This document shows, in pieces, positions 20,622 to 32,131 of a stretch of DNA of 33,498 nt (its first letter is position 1; each line of letters starts with the position of its first letter). The DNA comes from Chara braunii (lineage: Eukaryota > Streptophyta > Charophyceae > Charales > Characeae): positions 258,005-291,502 of the forward strand of contig BFEA01000912.1 of assembly GCA_003427395.1 (NCBI GenBank), given 5' to 3'. The position numbers and the translations under genes were made by a program. The notes under the pieces were generated by a model that was given only the letters and a program-made list of their open reading frames with translations, was not told where the DNA came from and ran no database searches.

Positions 20622-21204
20622 ATGGTTCATTCAACGACTGGATGGCCGCCAAGCATTATGGCGTGGGGCAGAAATGTATGGCATGATATGGGGTCTATCT
20701 TTTTCACACCGGAAGTGGTTTTCGATGAAGTAGTACTTAGTGTCAGAGGTGTGGATGTCGCACCGGATTGCTGGGAGCATTATCCTCGACAATGTTTGTA
20801 TATTTGTGGTCGCACCGTATTCGGAATTGTACTATTCAGCAGTGAAGTTCTACCACAACGACTTCAAGGTGATGACCTTGTACTGTGCAGCGTCAAGTAT
20901 CCAAGGGCGCTGCAAACTTTCTTTTCTTATTCATAACGATTATTCTACAAATACAAACATATCCAATGCACATGACATCGACGGACGAAGACGGGAAGCA
21001 TTTCGAAGGAGGATCATGGACCAACTGTCCCTCAAAGCACTCGTGGATGGGCTCGTGGACACTGCGATTACATATGTACGAAGTCTTCTGCTGCGAGAGT
21101 ATGAAGTCATAGAAACTTACGTAGAGTACAAAGACCCCACGTTCGATGGACACAATGAGACGAACACTGTAGAAGATTGGACAATTCACATGAGGAGAAC
21201 GTGA
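20622..21204 (+). pseudogene. Possible coding remnant downstream of relic 3
   Basis: A frame starting ATGGTTCATTCAACG at 20622 is open to 20936, and an overlapping frame from about 20755 is open to 21204. The more protein-like reading passes from the first (MVHSTTGWPPSIMAWGRN) to the second (FVVAPYSELYYSAVKFYHND, then LSLKALVDGLVDTAITYVRS), implying a frameshift near 20740. Immediately upstream, TTTCATGTGTTGCAG/AATGG at 20606-20625 resembles a 3' splice acceptor, so this could be a last exon of a two-exon gene beginning in relic 3. No family is recognised. The alternative is that both frames are chance openings. Confidence 0.3.
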
Positions 21205-21969
21205 AATTTATCACGCAGATCGTATTTATATGTCCATTACGTACTAGATCTGATTCAAGTCGATAGCCTTAGAATATCGTTTTCAAGTGTTATCTGGCAG
21301 TGCCTAGAAGTCGATTTCAATTATAGTCAACTTTGACGAAGATTTTGACAATGTGTAATTTTAAGAGTTCATAGACGCACCATTGAGCTGATGTAAGTGG
21401 CACTGCTCTGCTTTTAATGTAATTGCCAATGAACTTTTGCATTAAATTTTCCTTCCACGGTCTCCATATGAAGGGTGTTGTTATAGTTTGAAGCAACTTA
21501 AGGTCTTGGACTTTGGAGAGCTGCTCTTTGTTTGAATGTGTCAAGGTTTTTACAAATTTTGCAAATCTTTCCTTCGCATATGATGTCATTTTTTTCGTTT
21601 ATATTCTAATTATTTCGACACTTCTCTGCTCCATGTTTACATCGTGCCAAAATATTAAAATCCTATTTTTTTTTTCTACAATTTATCTTTTGTTCGGTTA
21701 CTTCGTTAATTTCATTATGTTCACTTTTTACAAAACAGTTAATTTTTAACGAAAATGTCGTTATAGCAGAGCAAATCGTGATACTGCAGGTTACAAAAAA
21801 CAACATAGATACGTTAGACCGACGCTGTCAAGGACACGATGTCTTTGATTTCCTGCAAAGCATTCCATCATGGTTTAACCAGTCTGGAAAGTTGAAAACC
21901 ATGCGAGGAAAAGGGCGGTCCGCGAGCAAAGACGAATTTAACGAGGTTCGTGTCTTGGATTGAAGGGAC
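21205..21969 (+). other. AT-rich gap with one exon-like short frame
   Basis: Mostly featureless. At 21785-21790 CTGCAG precedes a short open stretch (about 21791-21955) with balanced residues (NIDTLDRRCQGHDVFDFLQS) and a following GAG/GTTCGT that could be a donor. Its length and splice-like edges suggest an exon remnant, with low confidence. Confidence 0.25.
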
Positions 21970-22406
21970 TCAGAAGTGTGTGAGAATTATCAACGTGGTG
22001 TTGTGTGTTGGTGTATGTGAGCAAGGATAATACAACCATGAAAGGAAGGGTGGATATCATGACAGGTATGGTTCCATTTTTTTACACAGTGCCATGGCTG
22101 CAGGAGTTAAAGAACTCGGTTCTTGTAGATAAAGACGGCGACTCAATTGTGTGCACGCATGAATGAGGTGTGAGGCTGAGAGCACCTTTGATGAATCTCA
22201 TCAACGGATGGCGCTGTGTATCAGTCAACACCACGATGATGATAAAAACGGTATGAAAGACTGCTCTGTCCAGTTGTGTCGGATAATCTAAACCACCAAT
22301 ACTTGGTCTAACTATCAAGTCCGAGTCTCCAGTGACAAGTATGTAGAGCCTGCCAAGCCTTTCAACACTAGTAGTTGGACGGGCTGAGTTTTGGGGACCA
22401 GTTTGA

Positions 22407-22434
22407 AAAAAAAAAAAAAAAAAAAAAAAAAAAA
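22407..22434 (+). repeat. Poly(A) tract of about 28 bases
   Basis: A pure A run lies inside the segment that copy A has and copy B lacks. It could be the tail of a retroposed insertion whose body lies to its left (about 22275-22406). I could not delimit a target-site duplication. Confidence 0.6.
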
Positions 22435-23879
22435 CAATGCTAGGGACATGAATGTAGGTGGAGGCATTCTCCCGAGTGCTAGTGTGAGCACATCGTGGTT
22501 TGGGTGTAGGAGCCACACGACGATTTTGTCAGAATCCAACAACAAAAAATGAATAAAAAAACATAGAAACAATTAAAAACAACAACAACAACAACATGAA
22601 TTTAACGAGGGTTGTTCAATAGAGCATGGGATATGTCGTGCCTTGCTGGCAGGGGAATCTAAGAAAAATGGAAAAAACAAAAGCAGAAAAAAATTACATC
22701 CAAAATCTATTTGAAATACTGGTTAGAAGCATTCCACCAAGAAACTACGTGACCATGACCCCCCCCCAACTTATAAAAGATTTTTTTTTTTTTTTGTGGT
22801 TCTTGCTTCTATATGTCGCAATTCTTATCGACTGACCGTTTATGTGAATGACCTCCCCTAAATACGGCGCATTAATGGGACACGACCGCGACTGTAGATG
22901 GATGACGTATTGGCGGTTGAATCGGACGACCTTAAACCATCAACATGTTTTCCTGTCAGTTTCCCGAAGTTGTCGATTGTGCGCCGCTGCGACGTTCGGG
23001 GCTTGGCCGCTTGAGGCAAACGGCTCATGATGTAAGGCAAAAGGTGGCCCACACAATTATTTTTTTTCCATATGCGGTTTGTTCCAGCTCCACATGACAG
23101 TGACTCTAAATTTTCGAATCTAGTTCATATTCTTCTTTAGGAGATCTCATCCATTTCGTTCTGTCAATTATCCATTGCGCACTCCCACTTCGACAGCCCC
23201 ACCTCAGTGTCTACCACCCAGTCAGGAGGCCCAACCAATTTTTTGGCTGGCTATTTATCAAATAGTTGTGCTTTCTAATCCATTGTATTTTCTATAAGCG
23301 ACCAAATTTTTCATCTACTACATGTTTGTTCTGCGTTTCTCTATCAACATCTGTGCCGGTCTGTAGTTTGATGAATTTGGCATATTCTTTGTCCAACTAT
23401 ATGTTTACTCTGTGTTGTGGTTACCCTCCTGCAATCTATTCCAAGACTATAGCCTTGCATGTAAACCTGCATAATATTATGACTAATGTATTCTACAAAA
23501 TTTAAATCCATGCACATGAAAAATGTCGGTCAGTTTCAACTCCTAAGTTGTCTCCATTTATATGAGGACCACTCTACTCCTGGCGCAATAAAGCTCGGTC
23601 CCTGCTGGCCAGAAAATCTGCAATTCGTCGCATGCGATGAAACAATTTTGAAGTATATGAGCCCGATCAAGTGGGCAATGATATCTCAAGGCCGTCAGCA
23701 TTAAGAAAAATAAAAATAAAATGCAGGGGTGGAATCGTAGTTGCGCTTTGACAACTTAGTAACCTCCATTACATATTGGTCTTTCCTGAATCAAAGAGCC
23801 ATGAAACTGCCAGCCGAGATATCCGGCTGGTTGCCGTTGTGGGCTGCGAGTCCTCGTCCTCGTGGCATGTAACAAGTTT

Positions 23880-24540
23880 TGCAGCATAACATGACATAGC
23901 AAAATAGTATAACACAACCTAGCACACCTTAGCATATAAAAGCAGAGCATAGCATACTAGAACACAACTCATCATCGAACAACATAGCACATCATAGCAT
24001 ATAAAAATGGGGCGGAACACAACAATGCATATAGTGGCACAAGATAGTAGTGCAAACCATAACGTTGTACAACATACCATAGTATAGCATACCGAAGCAT
24101 AAGGTAGCATATCACAATATAGCTTGACACAACAAAGACAACATAGTACAATGCAACAAAGACAACATAGTACAGCGAAACACAACGTAACATGGAACAA
24201 CATAATAAAGCATAGCAGCGATACAGGATAGCATACCGCAGGCATAAGAAAACATAGCACAGTGCTACGGAGCATAACATACACGACATAGTACAAAACT
24301 ACGGAGCATAATACAACATAGTACAATACAGCAGAACATAGCACAGTAGAGCATAGCGTAGCACACAACAGAATAAGAAAACATAATACATCATACCAGT
24401 GCATAGGATAACATAGCACACAATGGCACACCATAACATAACATGGGACATCATAGCATATGGTGACATAATAGGGTCTCAAGAACACTACCAGAACATA
24501 GCATGACACAATACAACATATTGTGACTTAGCAGGTTTTC
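23880..24540. repeat. AACATAGCA-type degenerate short-period tract
   Basis: Roughly 650 bp are built of 5-bp steps combining CATAG, CACAA, CAACA and TAGCA. The minus-strand translations rich in C, Y, V and L are products of this periodicity and not genes. Confidence 0.9.
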
Positions 24541-25195
24541 AAGAATAACATTAATACGTCTGACCAGAGGAAAAGAGAGGGAACCAGAGTAAGGCACACA
24601 TAGGTGGAGTTAGACAAATTTAATAATTCTTCTATACGAGAGGGAGTATAAAGGTCAATGAGAGGGAAAAGGATTACATAAGTACGAAGTCAGATGGGAG
24701 GGAGAAGGGAGGAAGAAGGCAAGGACGGGACGAAAGAGAAGGAAAAAGGCAAGGAGACAAGGGGTCCCTTTCTCTCCTCTGACCGAATTTGGGTTTCATC
24801 GGCAAGATGACAAGTGCATGACACGAAGTTTCTCAGCTTGGCCGTTTTCATTCAGGCAGCAACGAAGGAGGGGTGACAAAACAGGTGGATGGACCAAGGG
24901 TCGGAGTTTCTCTCGTCACCACCTGTTATTGTTGTCCTTCTTGTAAAACAAGTTTGTTTCCTCATGTTTGTCGAGGGATGAGTCGTAGAATACAAGGGGT
25001 CATGTTGGTGTAAAAAAAAAAGAGGAGTTACATCACTCTGTATAGAAGCTTGATCCTTTACAACCGTGGGAAGGGATGACATGAACAAACCTATTCTAAT
25101 TTTAAGAATAAACTGCTAGTACTTTTGAGCAACTATTTTTCGGGGCCGAGTAAAAATAAAAGGACCCCGTAACTTGAGGAGACACGGGGCAGAGC

Positions 25196-25197
<2 letters not shown>

Positions 25198-25266
<69 letters not shown>
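25198..25266 (+). repeat. (GA)n microsatellite
   Basis: About 34 perfect GA repeats lie at the unit end of copy A. The corresponding position in copy B is a (TG)n block. Confidence 0.98.
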
Positions 25267-25267
<1 letters not shown>

Positions 25268-25369
25268 AGACAAGCAAGCAAAGTCCGGTGCTCAAAGGGG
25301 CACAACTTAATCTTTGTATCAATCACAATTGGAAGGGCATAGGGAAGATTAGCAAAGGTCCGACATACA

Positions 25370-25700
25370 AAAAAATATTGTGGACTATAGCATACAACAG
25401 AGAAGAATACAACAAAGCATAGTACAATAGAGCATAACATAGTACAAAACAGCGAAACAAAGCATAACATAGCATAGCACATGATATAATAGCATATCAG
25501 AAGACGAGAGGACATAGCAGAGCACATTGCGACACAACAGATTCCCAGGACAACCTAGATATGTTAGATCGAATGAAGTTAGGGAGAAGCAGACTTAGGT
25601 AGATGGAGGCAGAGCCAGACAGAAGCGAGAGAGAGAGAGAGAGGGAGAGAGAGAAAAAAGTCAGCTAAGCAAAGCTTGTTGCTTGATCTGGAGGTTCGTT
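25370..25700 (+). repeat. Truncated third copy of the copy A/B unit end
   Basis: A 150-bp AACATAGCA-type tract (about 25385-25535) leads into a TTAGATCGAATGAAGTTAGG block. This matches 32750-32800 (TTAGACCAAAGGAAGGCAGG) and 24555-24620. It then jumps directly to a GA-rich run (25627-25653) and a tail (GCTAAGCAAAGCTTGTTGCT) like the one after 25266. The ~600-bp part between these points in copies A and B is missing, so this looks like an internally deleted unit. Confidence 0.6.
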
Positions 25701-26221
25701 TTTTACAATTTCTTGATCGTTCAAAAAAGTAATCCGCTAAACTGCAGGTAGAGAGGGAGAAGAATACAACAAACGAGGGGATGAGACAAACCGTTGTGTC
25801 AAAGTTTCATCAAACAAAGTTGTCCAGTCAACCATAGGCAAGGGGGGAGAAGAGAACACGAAACAAGAATTATATATATCTATATACATATTTATTTATC
25901 AATTGTTTTGGTTTTCATTCCCTTCCCCCAATTTAAGCATAGACATTTGTGGACGGGCCATTTTTGGGAGGGGCAGCCATGTGGTTGTTCTTTGCGGCCA
26001 ACATGAACGCAACACAAATCTTCAAGGATAACGAAAACTTAAAATTGCAATCATGCAGCGGAAATGAATTTTCGAGAAACCTCAAGCCAAAAGGTTCGTG
26101 ATTGGCAAATTGTTACTCATATTCAGGTATCCTCAGCCTTTGTACGTATTGATAACACTTCTGGCGTCATCCAGTCAGAATCGTTTTTTTGTAACTGTAA
26201 GTTTTTTCTGCAGTTCTATAT
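25701..26221. other. AT-rich stretch, nothing recognised
   Basis: Contains a TA-rich run near 25870-25900 and a TGTAAG..TTTTTTCTGCAG interval (about 26196-26215) that is too short for a normal intron. No gene or repeat is identified. Confidence 0.5.
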
Positions 26222-26245
26222 TTGCTCTCCGTCTTTATACCTATC

Positions 26246-26743
26246 ATGCCCACTGATGCATCACTAGTGTTTGTTTGTCATGATGACTACACCATGACTG
26301 ATTGGTCGCCTTCTTCCCTCGTTGTCCCCCCAGTATGTGTCTTTCATCTAAAAATGATAGGACAACCGCCATATTGGCTCGGGGTTGATAATGACTACAT
26401 GGATGATATTGGTAGATATGCTAGCCTTCATTTATATCCAACTATATCATGCAATTATTCTCGTATTTCCGGTGCATATTTTTATCCAACAACGACATAC
26501 AAGTCTGAAATCATCTCAGTGCAGGCCATAGTGTCATCATCGAATCAACCATATGTAAGGAATAACCATGCATGTGTTATTATGGGCAGTGAAAAAAAAT
26601 TGTTTAAAAAACATGTGCATGTAGCAGACGTGCGATCTGAAGGAAGGAATACTATTCGGAGCCAAGGATTCATGAGCGGTCGTATGATGAAAGGAGATGG
26701 CGGCCCCGATCGGAGGGATTATTGTGTAAGATCAAATCCATAA
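26246..26743 (+). CDS. Hypothetical open frame, possible exon (165 codons)
   Basis: The first ATG of the frame is 26246, and the stop is at 26741-26743. For an AT-rich stretch this is a long frame with varied residues and no simple-sequence origin. Examples are DDYTMTDWSPSSLVVPPVC, GQPPYWLGVDNDYMDDIGRY and KKLFKKHVHVADVRSEGRN. The tail is basic and glycine-rich. There is no recognisable domain, signal peptide or membrane segment. It lies between copies A and B of the second repeat family, alone on its strand, with no neighbour to suggest a role. It may be a single-copy exon, a mobile-element fragment or chance. Testing it needs transcript or homolog evidence. Confidence 0.35.
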   Translation: MPTDASLVFVCHDDYTMTDWSPSSLVVPPVCVFHLKMIGQPPYWLGVDNDYMDDIGRYASLHLYPTISCNYSRISGAYFYPTTTYKSEIISVQAIVSSSNQPYVRNNHACVIMGSEKKLFKKHVHVADVRSEGRNTIRSQGFMSGRMMKGDGGPDRRDYCVRSNP

Positions 26744-28075
26744 ATGGTGGTCTTGCGTAAGATAGGAAACTCTGTGTCGCAACCATCAGTACAGTCAGTA
26801 ATCATTCTATCATGAAGAATGATCGGAGATTATGTTTCCGTAACATCAAAAAGAAACATTTGTAGAAGACTTCGACCAGACAGCCATGAATACAATATAA
26901 TACGAGCAACCGTCTTTCTTCCACAACATTAAATCCTGGGAAAATTTCACCACGCGTAACATCAACAATGCTCACTATATAATTCTCCATCTCTGCAGTT
27001 GAGGAATGGATAACATATCAAATCGGAATGACAACCATATTGTTCTGCAAAATGTCGACGAGTGGCAATTAACTTTCATGTCCAAAGTAAGAGACACCAT
27101 AAGAAAAACTGAAACCTAGAATATTCAGCAAACTTCATATGATATCGATCAGTGCGGTGAACGCTAAGAAATAACATCCAAGATTTAGTACAATCACAAT
27201 GGTGGCATGGGTTATATGCAGTCGACGCCAAAAGGTGTTCTATGTAGATTTGCCATAAATTGAATCAAAGTCAGAGTGAAAATAAGAGTGTAGGGTAGAA
27301 GAAGGTACAAGCGAGATAGATTCCCTCTCTGAAACTTCATTTAAGAATTTGTGATTTTTGAACTACTAGGCATTCGAAAGACCTGAAGAGAATACGAAGA
27401 ATGTATACATATAATGTGTATGGTCTTTTTGCAGATCCTAAGCCCTTTAAATATCATAGCCATCATGACTTCGTCTGCTAACCATGCAAATTCAACAACA
27501 AACTGAATCAAGTAGGCTTAAATGAACCTATTTAAACTAAGAAAACATCAGTGAAATACATTATATTCCCCCCTCTCGCCCCCCCCCTCCTCACATTTAG
27601 CTAGGCTTGGTTTGACAAGCAGCCTAGAGTCATTTCAACAACTTTGGTTACCATTAACACGGAAGAGCAACATATGATTTGTCTATGTCATAACAGGCAA
27701 CCGACATCAACCTGTCTTTCACGATACGCGAGGGTTAAGCTGACACTACTTCAAGACCCAAACTTTTAGGTTTCCGAGAAGCGAAAAGGAGAGAATATCC
27801 TTTTTTTTTTCAAGGATCAACTATTTCATCAGACATTTTTTTTCATAAAAAAAAATGACAAACATGTCATAGTTGCACCATAACTTACAGAGCTGCGAGC
27901 ATTGACACAACGCAACTTTTAATGATTGATAAACAACTCTAAGTCTAAATCCTGCTGCCAACCCCGAACTATGTGATGGTGATCATGTCAACGATGAGAT
28001 GCTAGGATGTGAAGGACAAGTCGGATGTACTACGGGTTTTGTGGGAAGAAGGGTGAAAGAAGGGAGGGACCGACG

Positions 28076-28079
<4 letters not shown>
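26744..28079. other. AT-rich stretch without genes
   Basis: No open frame of note. Poly-T and poly-A runs occur at about 27800-27860 and a C-rich run at about 27570-27591. From about 28020 it passes into a partial end of the copy A/B repeat unit. Confidence 0.6.

Positions 28080-28080
<1 letters not shown>

Positions 28081-28131
<51 letters not shown>
28081..28131 (+). repeat. (GA)n microsatellite
   Basis: About 25 GA repeats. They are followed by AAAGTGTGGTGCTTAAAAGG, which matches the tail after the GA block of copy A (AAAGTCCGGTGCTCAAAGGG). This is therefore a unit end placed directly before the head of copy B. Confidence 0.98.
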
Positions 28132-28133
<2 letters not shown>

Positions 28134-28385
28134 CAGAGAGATGACCAGGTAAAGTGTGGTGCTTAAAAGGGAAAAACTTGGAAGTGTGAGAATATTGTCA
28201 ATGTGGTGTTATGTGTCATTATATGTGAGCAAGGACAACACAACCGTGCAGGGGAGCGTGGATATCATGACAGGTATGGTTCCACTTTTGTACAGAGTGT
28301 CATGACTGCAACAGTTAAGGAACTCGGTTCTTCTAGATAAAAGCGACAGTTGTATTGTGTGCACACATAGATGAAGTCCGAGGAT

Positions 28386-28637
28386 AAGAGAATATTGTCT
28401 AATGATCGTTCCTATTCTTAAACCTCAGATCAAAACTCAAGAAGTTCATACTCTAGGGTTCTAGTCCGGAGTGTTTGAGGTCCAAGCTCAAACTTAGGCA
28501 AGACAAGAGTTGTTCTATGCAGTTTTATCGGTTGTGGATCCGTTGCAACATCCTCGGTACTTTAAACCACAAGTGTACGGTTGTGGTCCTGCTGAAATGA
28601 GACTAGTCGCCCAGTCTAATAAGCTCGGGGCCAGTGT
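28386..28637 (+). mobile_element. Candidate ~250-bp insertion in copy B
   Basis: Copy A runs directly from GTGTGCACGCATGAATGAGG to ACCTTTGATGAATCTCATC. In copy B the matching text is separated by this block (near AGATGAAGTC and ACCTTTGATGAACCTCATC). The block has no poly(A) tail or coding capacity. I could not fix its exact edges or a target duplication. Loss from copy A is the alternative. Confidence 0.4.
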
Positions 28638-29954
28638 ACCTTTGATGAACCTCATCAACACACGATGTGGTGTATCAGGCAACACCATAATGATGACAAA
28701 AACGGTATGAAAGACCGACCTGTCCATTTTTTTAAGGAAGATTAATCGGTTGGGCTTAAACCATCAACATATTTTCCAGAGACGGACCAAGAAAATTGCA
28801 CGTTTTAGAAAGAAAACCTTTTTCAACTAAGCTATCATGTATTTACTCGGTATTGTGGTTACCCTCCTCGATCTATTCCAAGACTGCGGCCTTGTATATA
28901 AGGTTGGATAGTATTATGGGTGATGTATTCCATAAAGTCTTAAATCCATCAACAGGGAAATCGTTGGCCGCTTTCAACTTTTAAGCTGCCTCCATTTATA
29001 CTATGACCACTCTGCTCCCTGGGGAAAAAAGCCTCGGTGCCTGCTGGCCAGGAAAACCGCAGTTTGCCGTATGCGATGAAATAATTCTGAATTATGTGAG
29101 CCCGGTTAAGTGGACAATGATATCTCTATGCACTGCGAATCTCATCAAAAATTTTAAAAACAAACGGTATGAGACCATAGTGCAAACATAAAAAATATAT
29201 ATATATATTTTTTTATCTTCAATTTTTGTTTACAAACATAAAATAAATAGATGGTTAACACCAAATATTCAGTTCCCAACAGATGATCAATACATTACCA
29301 ACAAATTGTCAACAAGTTACCAACATAAGCCCTAATTCCGATATCTACCAATGTTGACTTCCATAACATCTCATACGAGCACATGTAAACCCATAGAAAA
29401 ACAAACGACTAAATGAAATAAACACTTGATATACACGAGCCCCTGTGATAATTTTTATTATTTTAAGCCCACATTTTTTCTGTTGAAAGGAAACAGGCAA
29501 AAAAAAACGAAAAAAAAACAAAAAAACACTATGAAACCCTAACACAAAGACACTGTCCGAGTTAAAATGAAGCGTCCAACGAATTCAACAAAATGCCAAT
29601 TTTTTCATTATTGATCCAAACATGTGAAAGCTGCACACATGACGTACCCTAAAGCACATATATATCACACAAAAAGAAAAACAAGAAAAAAAGCAAAAAA
29701 TCAGCACAATATGTCAGTTTCAGTGCAATTCAGTACAAAATTCATCGAAAATAATACCCCTGGTTAACCACGTGTGCAAAAAATATATATAAAAAACTGC
29801 AAAGGAGAAATCACAATTGCGCACTGACAACTTTGTAACCTCAGATACATATTGGCCTTTCCAAAATCCAAGAGCCGTAAAACCTCTAGCCAAGATATTT
29901 AGGCGGTTGGCACAACGGCCCGCGAGCCCTCGCCCTTGTGGTATGCAGTAACTT

Positions 29955-30115
29955 GTGCAGCATAGCATGACATACCAAAACAATATAACACAATACAACA
30001 CACCATAGTATACGAAAGCAAAGCATAGCATACTGAACACAACGCAACATCGAACAACACAATATAGCATAGCATAGCAAAAATGGAGCAGAACACAGCA
30101 AAGTATAGAGTGACA
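29955..30115. repeat. AACATAGCA-type degenerate tract, copy B left part
   Basis: Same 5-bp-step composition as 23880-24540 and directly preceded by the same flank (GTAACTTGTGCAGCATAGCA here, GTAACAAGTTTTGCAGCATA there). It is cut off at about 30115 by unrelated GC-richer sequence and resumes at about 32265, so the tract was split by an insertion. Confidence 0.8.
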
Positions 30116-30323
30116 CAAGACTGTGTGTCTGAACAACGGGCAACGGGGGCCGTTAAATTCTGTTGTACCCCGTTGAGTCGCCCAGAGGCCCCGTTGGATC
30201 CCGTATAATGAAAAAAACGGGGCCCTCCCGTTGAATCCAAAAAAACGGGATGGGCGCTTTGGGCCTCGGACACGTGGCCCTACGCGCCCTTACACTAAAA
30301 ACAGGAAAAAAAAAAAAAAAAAA
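30116..30323 (+). other. GC-rich block ending in poly(A), candidate retroposed insertion
   Basis: In AT-rich surroundings this block has several CCCCGTTG/AACGGGG inverted motifs (30130-30255) and ends in an 18-base A run (30306-30323). It starts exactly where the AACATAGCA-type tract is interrupted. That fits a retroposed copy or nested element, but no internal promoter boxes are clear. Confidence 0.35.
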
Positions 30324-30670
30324 ACAATTGATCTCTATTAACAGGGTGGGGTGGCCAAACATGCCCCTTCCTCCCGAATATCAAACTGCAAGAGGGAAAA
30401 AATTAGGGATCACCCCACACCTCAACACTGTGAGCACATGTGGGTGCATGCCTTTTTTATTTTTATTTTTTTTTATTTTTACAAATGCTCCAATCTATTC
30501 GTCCATTCTCATTTTCGAAGGGTCCCTACAGCTTAGCAAGGACCCCTCGTGAAGCAGAGATTGACATTAGACTTGTAGATTGCTTGTGTGGGCCGATAAT
30601 ATATAGTCTGGATTCAAATTCAGGTCTGTGGCACTTTGTGCACCACATTTATGGGTCACTAATTGATTAT

Positions 30671-30974
30671 TTTCTCGTTTTTCTTTTGTTTCTCGTTTTT
30701 CTTTTGTTTTCTCGTTTTTCTTTTGTTTTCTCATTTTTCTTTTATTTTTTCCCGTTTTTCTTTTCTTAGGAATACGTGCAGTGGCCCTAAGGGCCTCTAC
30801 TCACACATGCACAAAAAACAAAACATATGGCGGCGTATTATTTCACGTTCTAGCATAAGATTCTTTCTAATTCTGCACATTTGCAGTGGCCCTAAGGGCG
30901 TCTACTCACCATATGCACAAAAGACAAATATATGACGGCATATTATTCCACGTTCTAGCAGAAAATCCCTTTTT
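30671..30974 (+). repeat. T-rich ~18-bp repeats followed by a 105-bp tandem pair
   Basis: TCTCGTTTTTCTTTTGTT-type units repeat four to five times to about 30768. A 105-bp unit beginning GCAGTGGCCCTAAGGGC then occurs at 30778 and again at 30883. It shares CTACTCAC, ATGCACAAAA, GGCGTATTATT/GGCATATTATT and CACGTTCTAGCA. The CCCTAAGGG core is palindromic. Confidence 0.85.
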
Positions 30975-31006
30975 TTTTCTTTTTTTTTTTTTCTTTTTTT
31001 TTTTTC

Positions 31007-31425
31007 TGAAAGCCCAGGGTGTTGTAAAGGCCAAACACCGGACCCTCTGTGATTGCTGGTAGGAGCAGCCAATGGTTGTCTTGACAGGACAGGCCACCTA
31101 CCCCACCCATCCCCACGTTAATACTCCCAGCGCAACCCCTGTTCCTACTATCCTACCTCAGTGTGACCAACACTCGTGACCATCACCCTACCAGTATTGA
31201 GGGCAACTTCGTTTTTTCTTTTGAAAGCCGAGGGTGTTGTAGAGGCCAAGGACCAGACCGACGGTGATTGTTGGTAGCAGCAGCCAATAGTTGTCCTGAC
31301 AGGACAGTCCACCTACCCCACCCATCCCCACATTACTACTCCCAGTGCACCCCTGTCCCTACTCTCCGACCTAAGTGTGACCAGCACTTAAGACCATCAC
31401 CCTACCAGTATTGAGGGCAACTTGG
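31007..31425 (+). repeat. 215-bp tandem pair
   Basis: TGAAAGCCCAGGGTGTTGTA at 31007 recurs as TGAAAGCCGAGGGTGTTGTA at 31222. The units stay alignable through CCTACCAGTATTGAGGGCAACTT. Both are preceded by T-rich runs (31005 and 31210-31221), as expected for a poly(A)-ended unit in reverse orientation. Confidence 0.9.
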
Positions 31426-31661
31426 ACCAAACAGCAGTGGTAAGTATCAGGGCTGGGCCAACCTCCCAACCCTAATGGAAGCGGACGAACCTTGCCGTAC
31501 AGGAACTCCGGACGCCAGACGCATGCAATCTTCTAGTCCCAATTCATAGAGTCTACACAGGAGGATTACCTAAGCAAGGCAGACCAGTGCCCGCGGACAC
31601 ATCCTATTGTCCTTCCCCTAGCTTACCCAAGGTTAGGCGGAACTCAGACTAGTGGGAGACT

Positions 31662-31742
31662 ATGTGTGTGTGTTTATGTGTTTGTGTGTGTTGTGTGTCT
31701 GTCAGACTGTGTGCCTGTGTGTATGTGTTTGTGTGCGTGTGC
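31662..31742 (+). repeat. TG-rich degenerate microsatellite
   Basis: TGTG steps interrupted by TTTATG and TCTGTC. Confidence 0.85.
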
Positions 31743-31774
31743 ATATTTTTTTTCCTTTTTTTATTTGTTTTTTA

Positions 31775-32112
31775 TTACTTTGATTTTTTAAAACATACAC
31801 GAAGTTCAAAAAAATAAAAATAAAAATGTTGTTGTACACTTTGAAAAATCTACAACCTTATTATTATTATTTTTTTTGTATTTTTTTTTAGTCCTTAAAA
31901 AATCTCTGTGACCCCCCCCCAAAAAAACACCCATTTTATTTTTTGTTTTGATTTTTTTCATTGTGTTTATGTTTTTGATTCTTTAAAAATATACTCAAAC
32001 ATAAAACAATGAAAATAAAAATATAGGGTTGTAATCCTCGATAAGACCTACAACCCCATTTGTTTTTTTTTTTTTTTTGGATTATGTTTAGCCCAGGGAA
32101 AAAAATATTGTA
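31775..32112 (+). repeat. ~198-bp imperfect tandem pair in T/A-rich sequence
   Basis: GATTTTTTAAAACATACACG near 31780 and GATTCTTTAAAAATATACTC near 31978 start similar blocks. Each has an AATAAAAAT run, GTTGT, a CTACAACC segment, a long T run and a C-rich or GACCCC end. Confidence 0.6.
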
Positions 32113-32131
32113 GACCCCGTTCATTCATGTC

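Larger units (their letters stand above)
21970..25340 (+). repeat. Copy A of a second large repeat family
   Basis: Segments are collinear with copy B. These are 21970-22265 with 28175-28385 plus 28638-28728, 23385-23710 with 28838-29130, 23725-23960 with 29795-30010, and 24540-25197 with 32735-33430. Shared strings include GGTGGATATCATGACAGGTA-type text, CTCCATTTATA, TTAAACCATCAACAT and ACAAACCT before a GAGCAAC block. Between them lies the AACATAGCA-type tract. The unit ends in a (GA)n block and a short tail (GCAAAGTCCGGTGCTCAAAG, about 25278). There is no coding capacity. It contains a ~650-bp segment absent from copy B (22275-22925). Confidence 0.8.

Noticed and set aside
22315-22572. Minus-strand frame with a poly-F stretch
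   Set aside because: It comes from the poly(A) tract at 22407-22434.
23919-24509. 196-codon minus-strand frame resembling a membrane protein (C, Y, V, L rich)
   Set aside because: It is a direct translation of the AACATAGCA-type tract. The same kind of frame appears over the other such tracts (29720-30136, 32216-32788).
25102-25527. Minus-strand frame with a long LS repeat, or a plus-strand ER repeat
   Set aside because: These are simply the (GA)n microsatellite read in frame.
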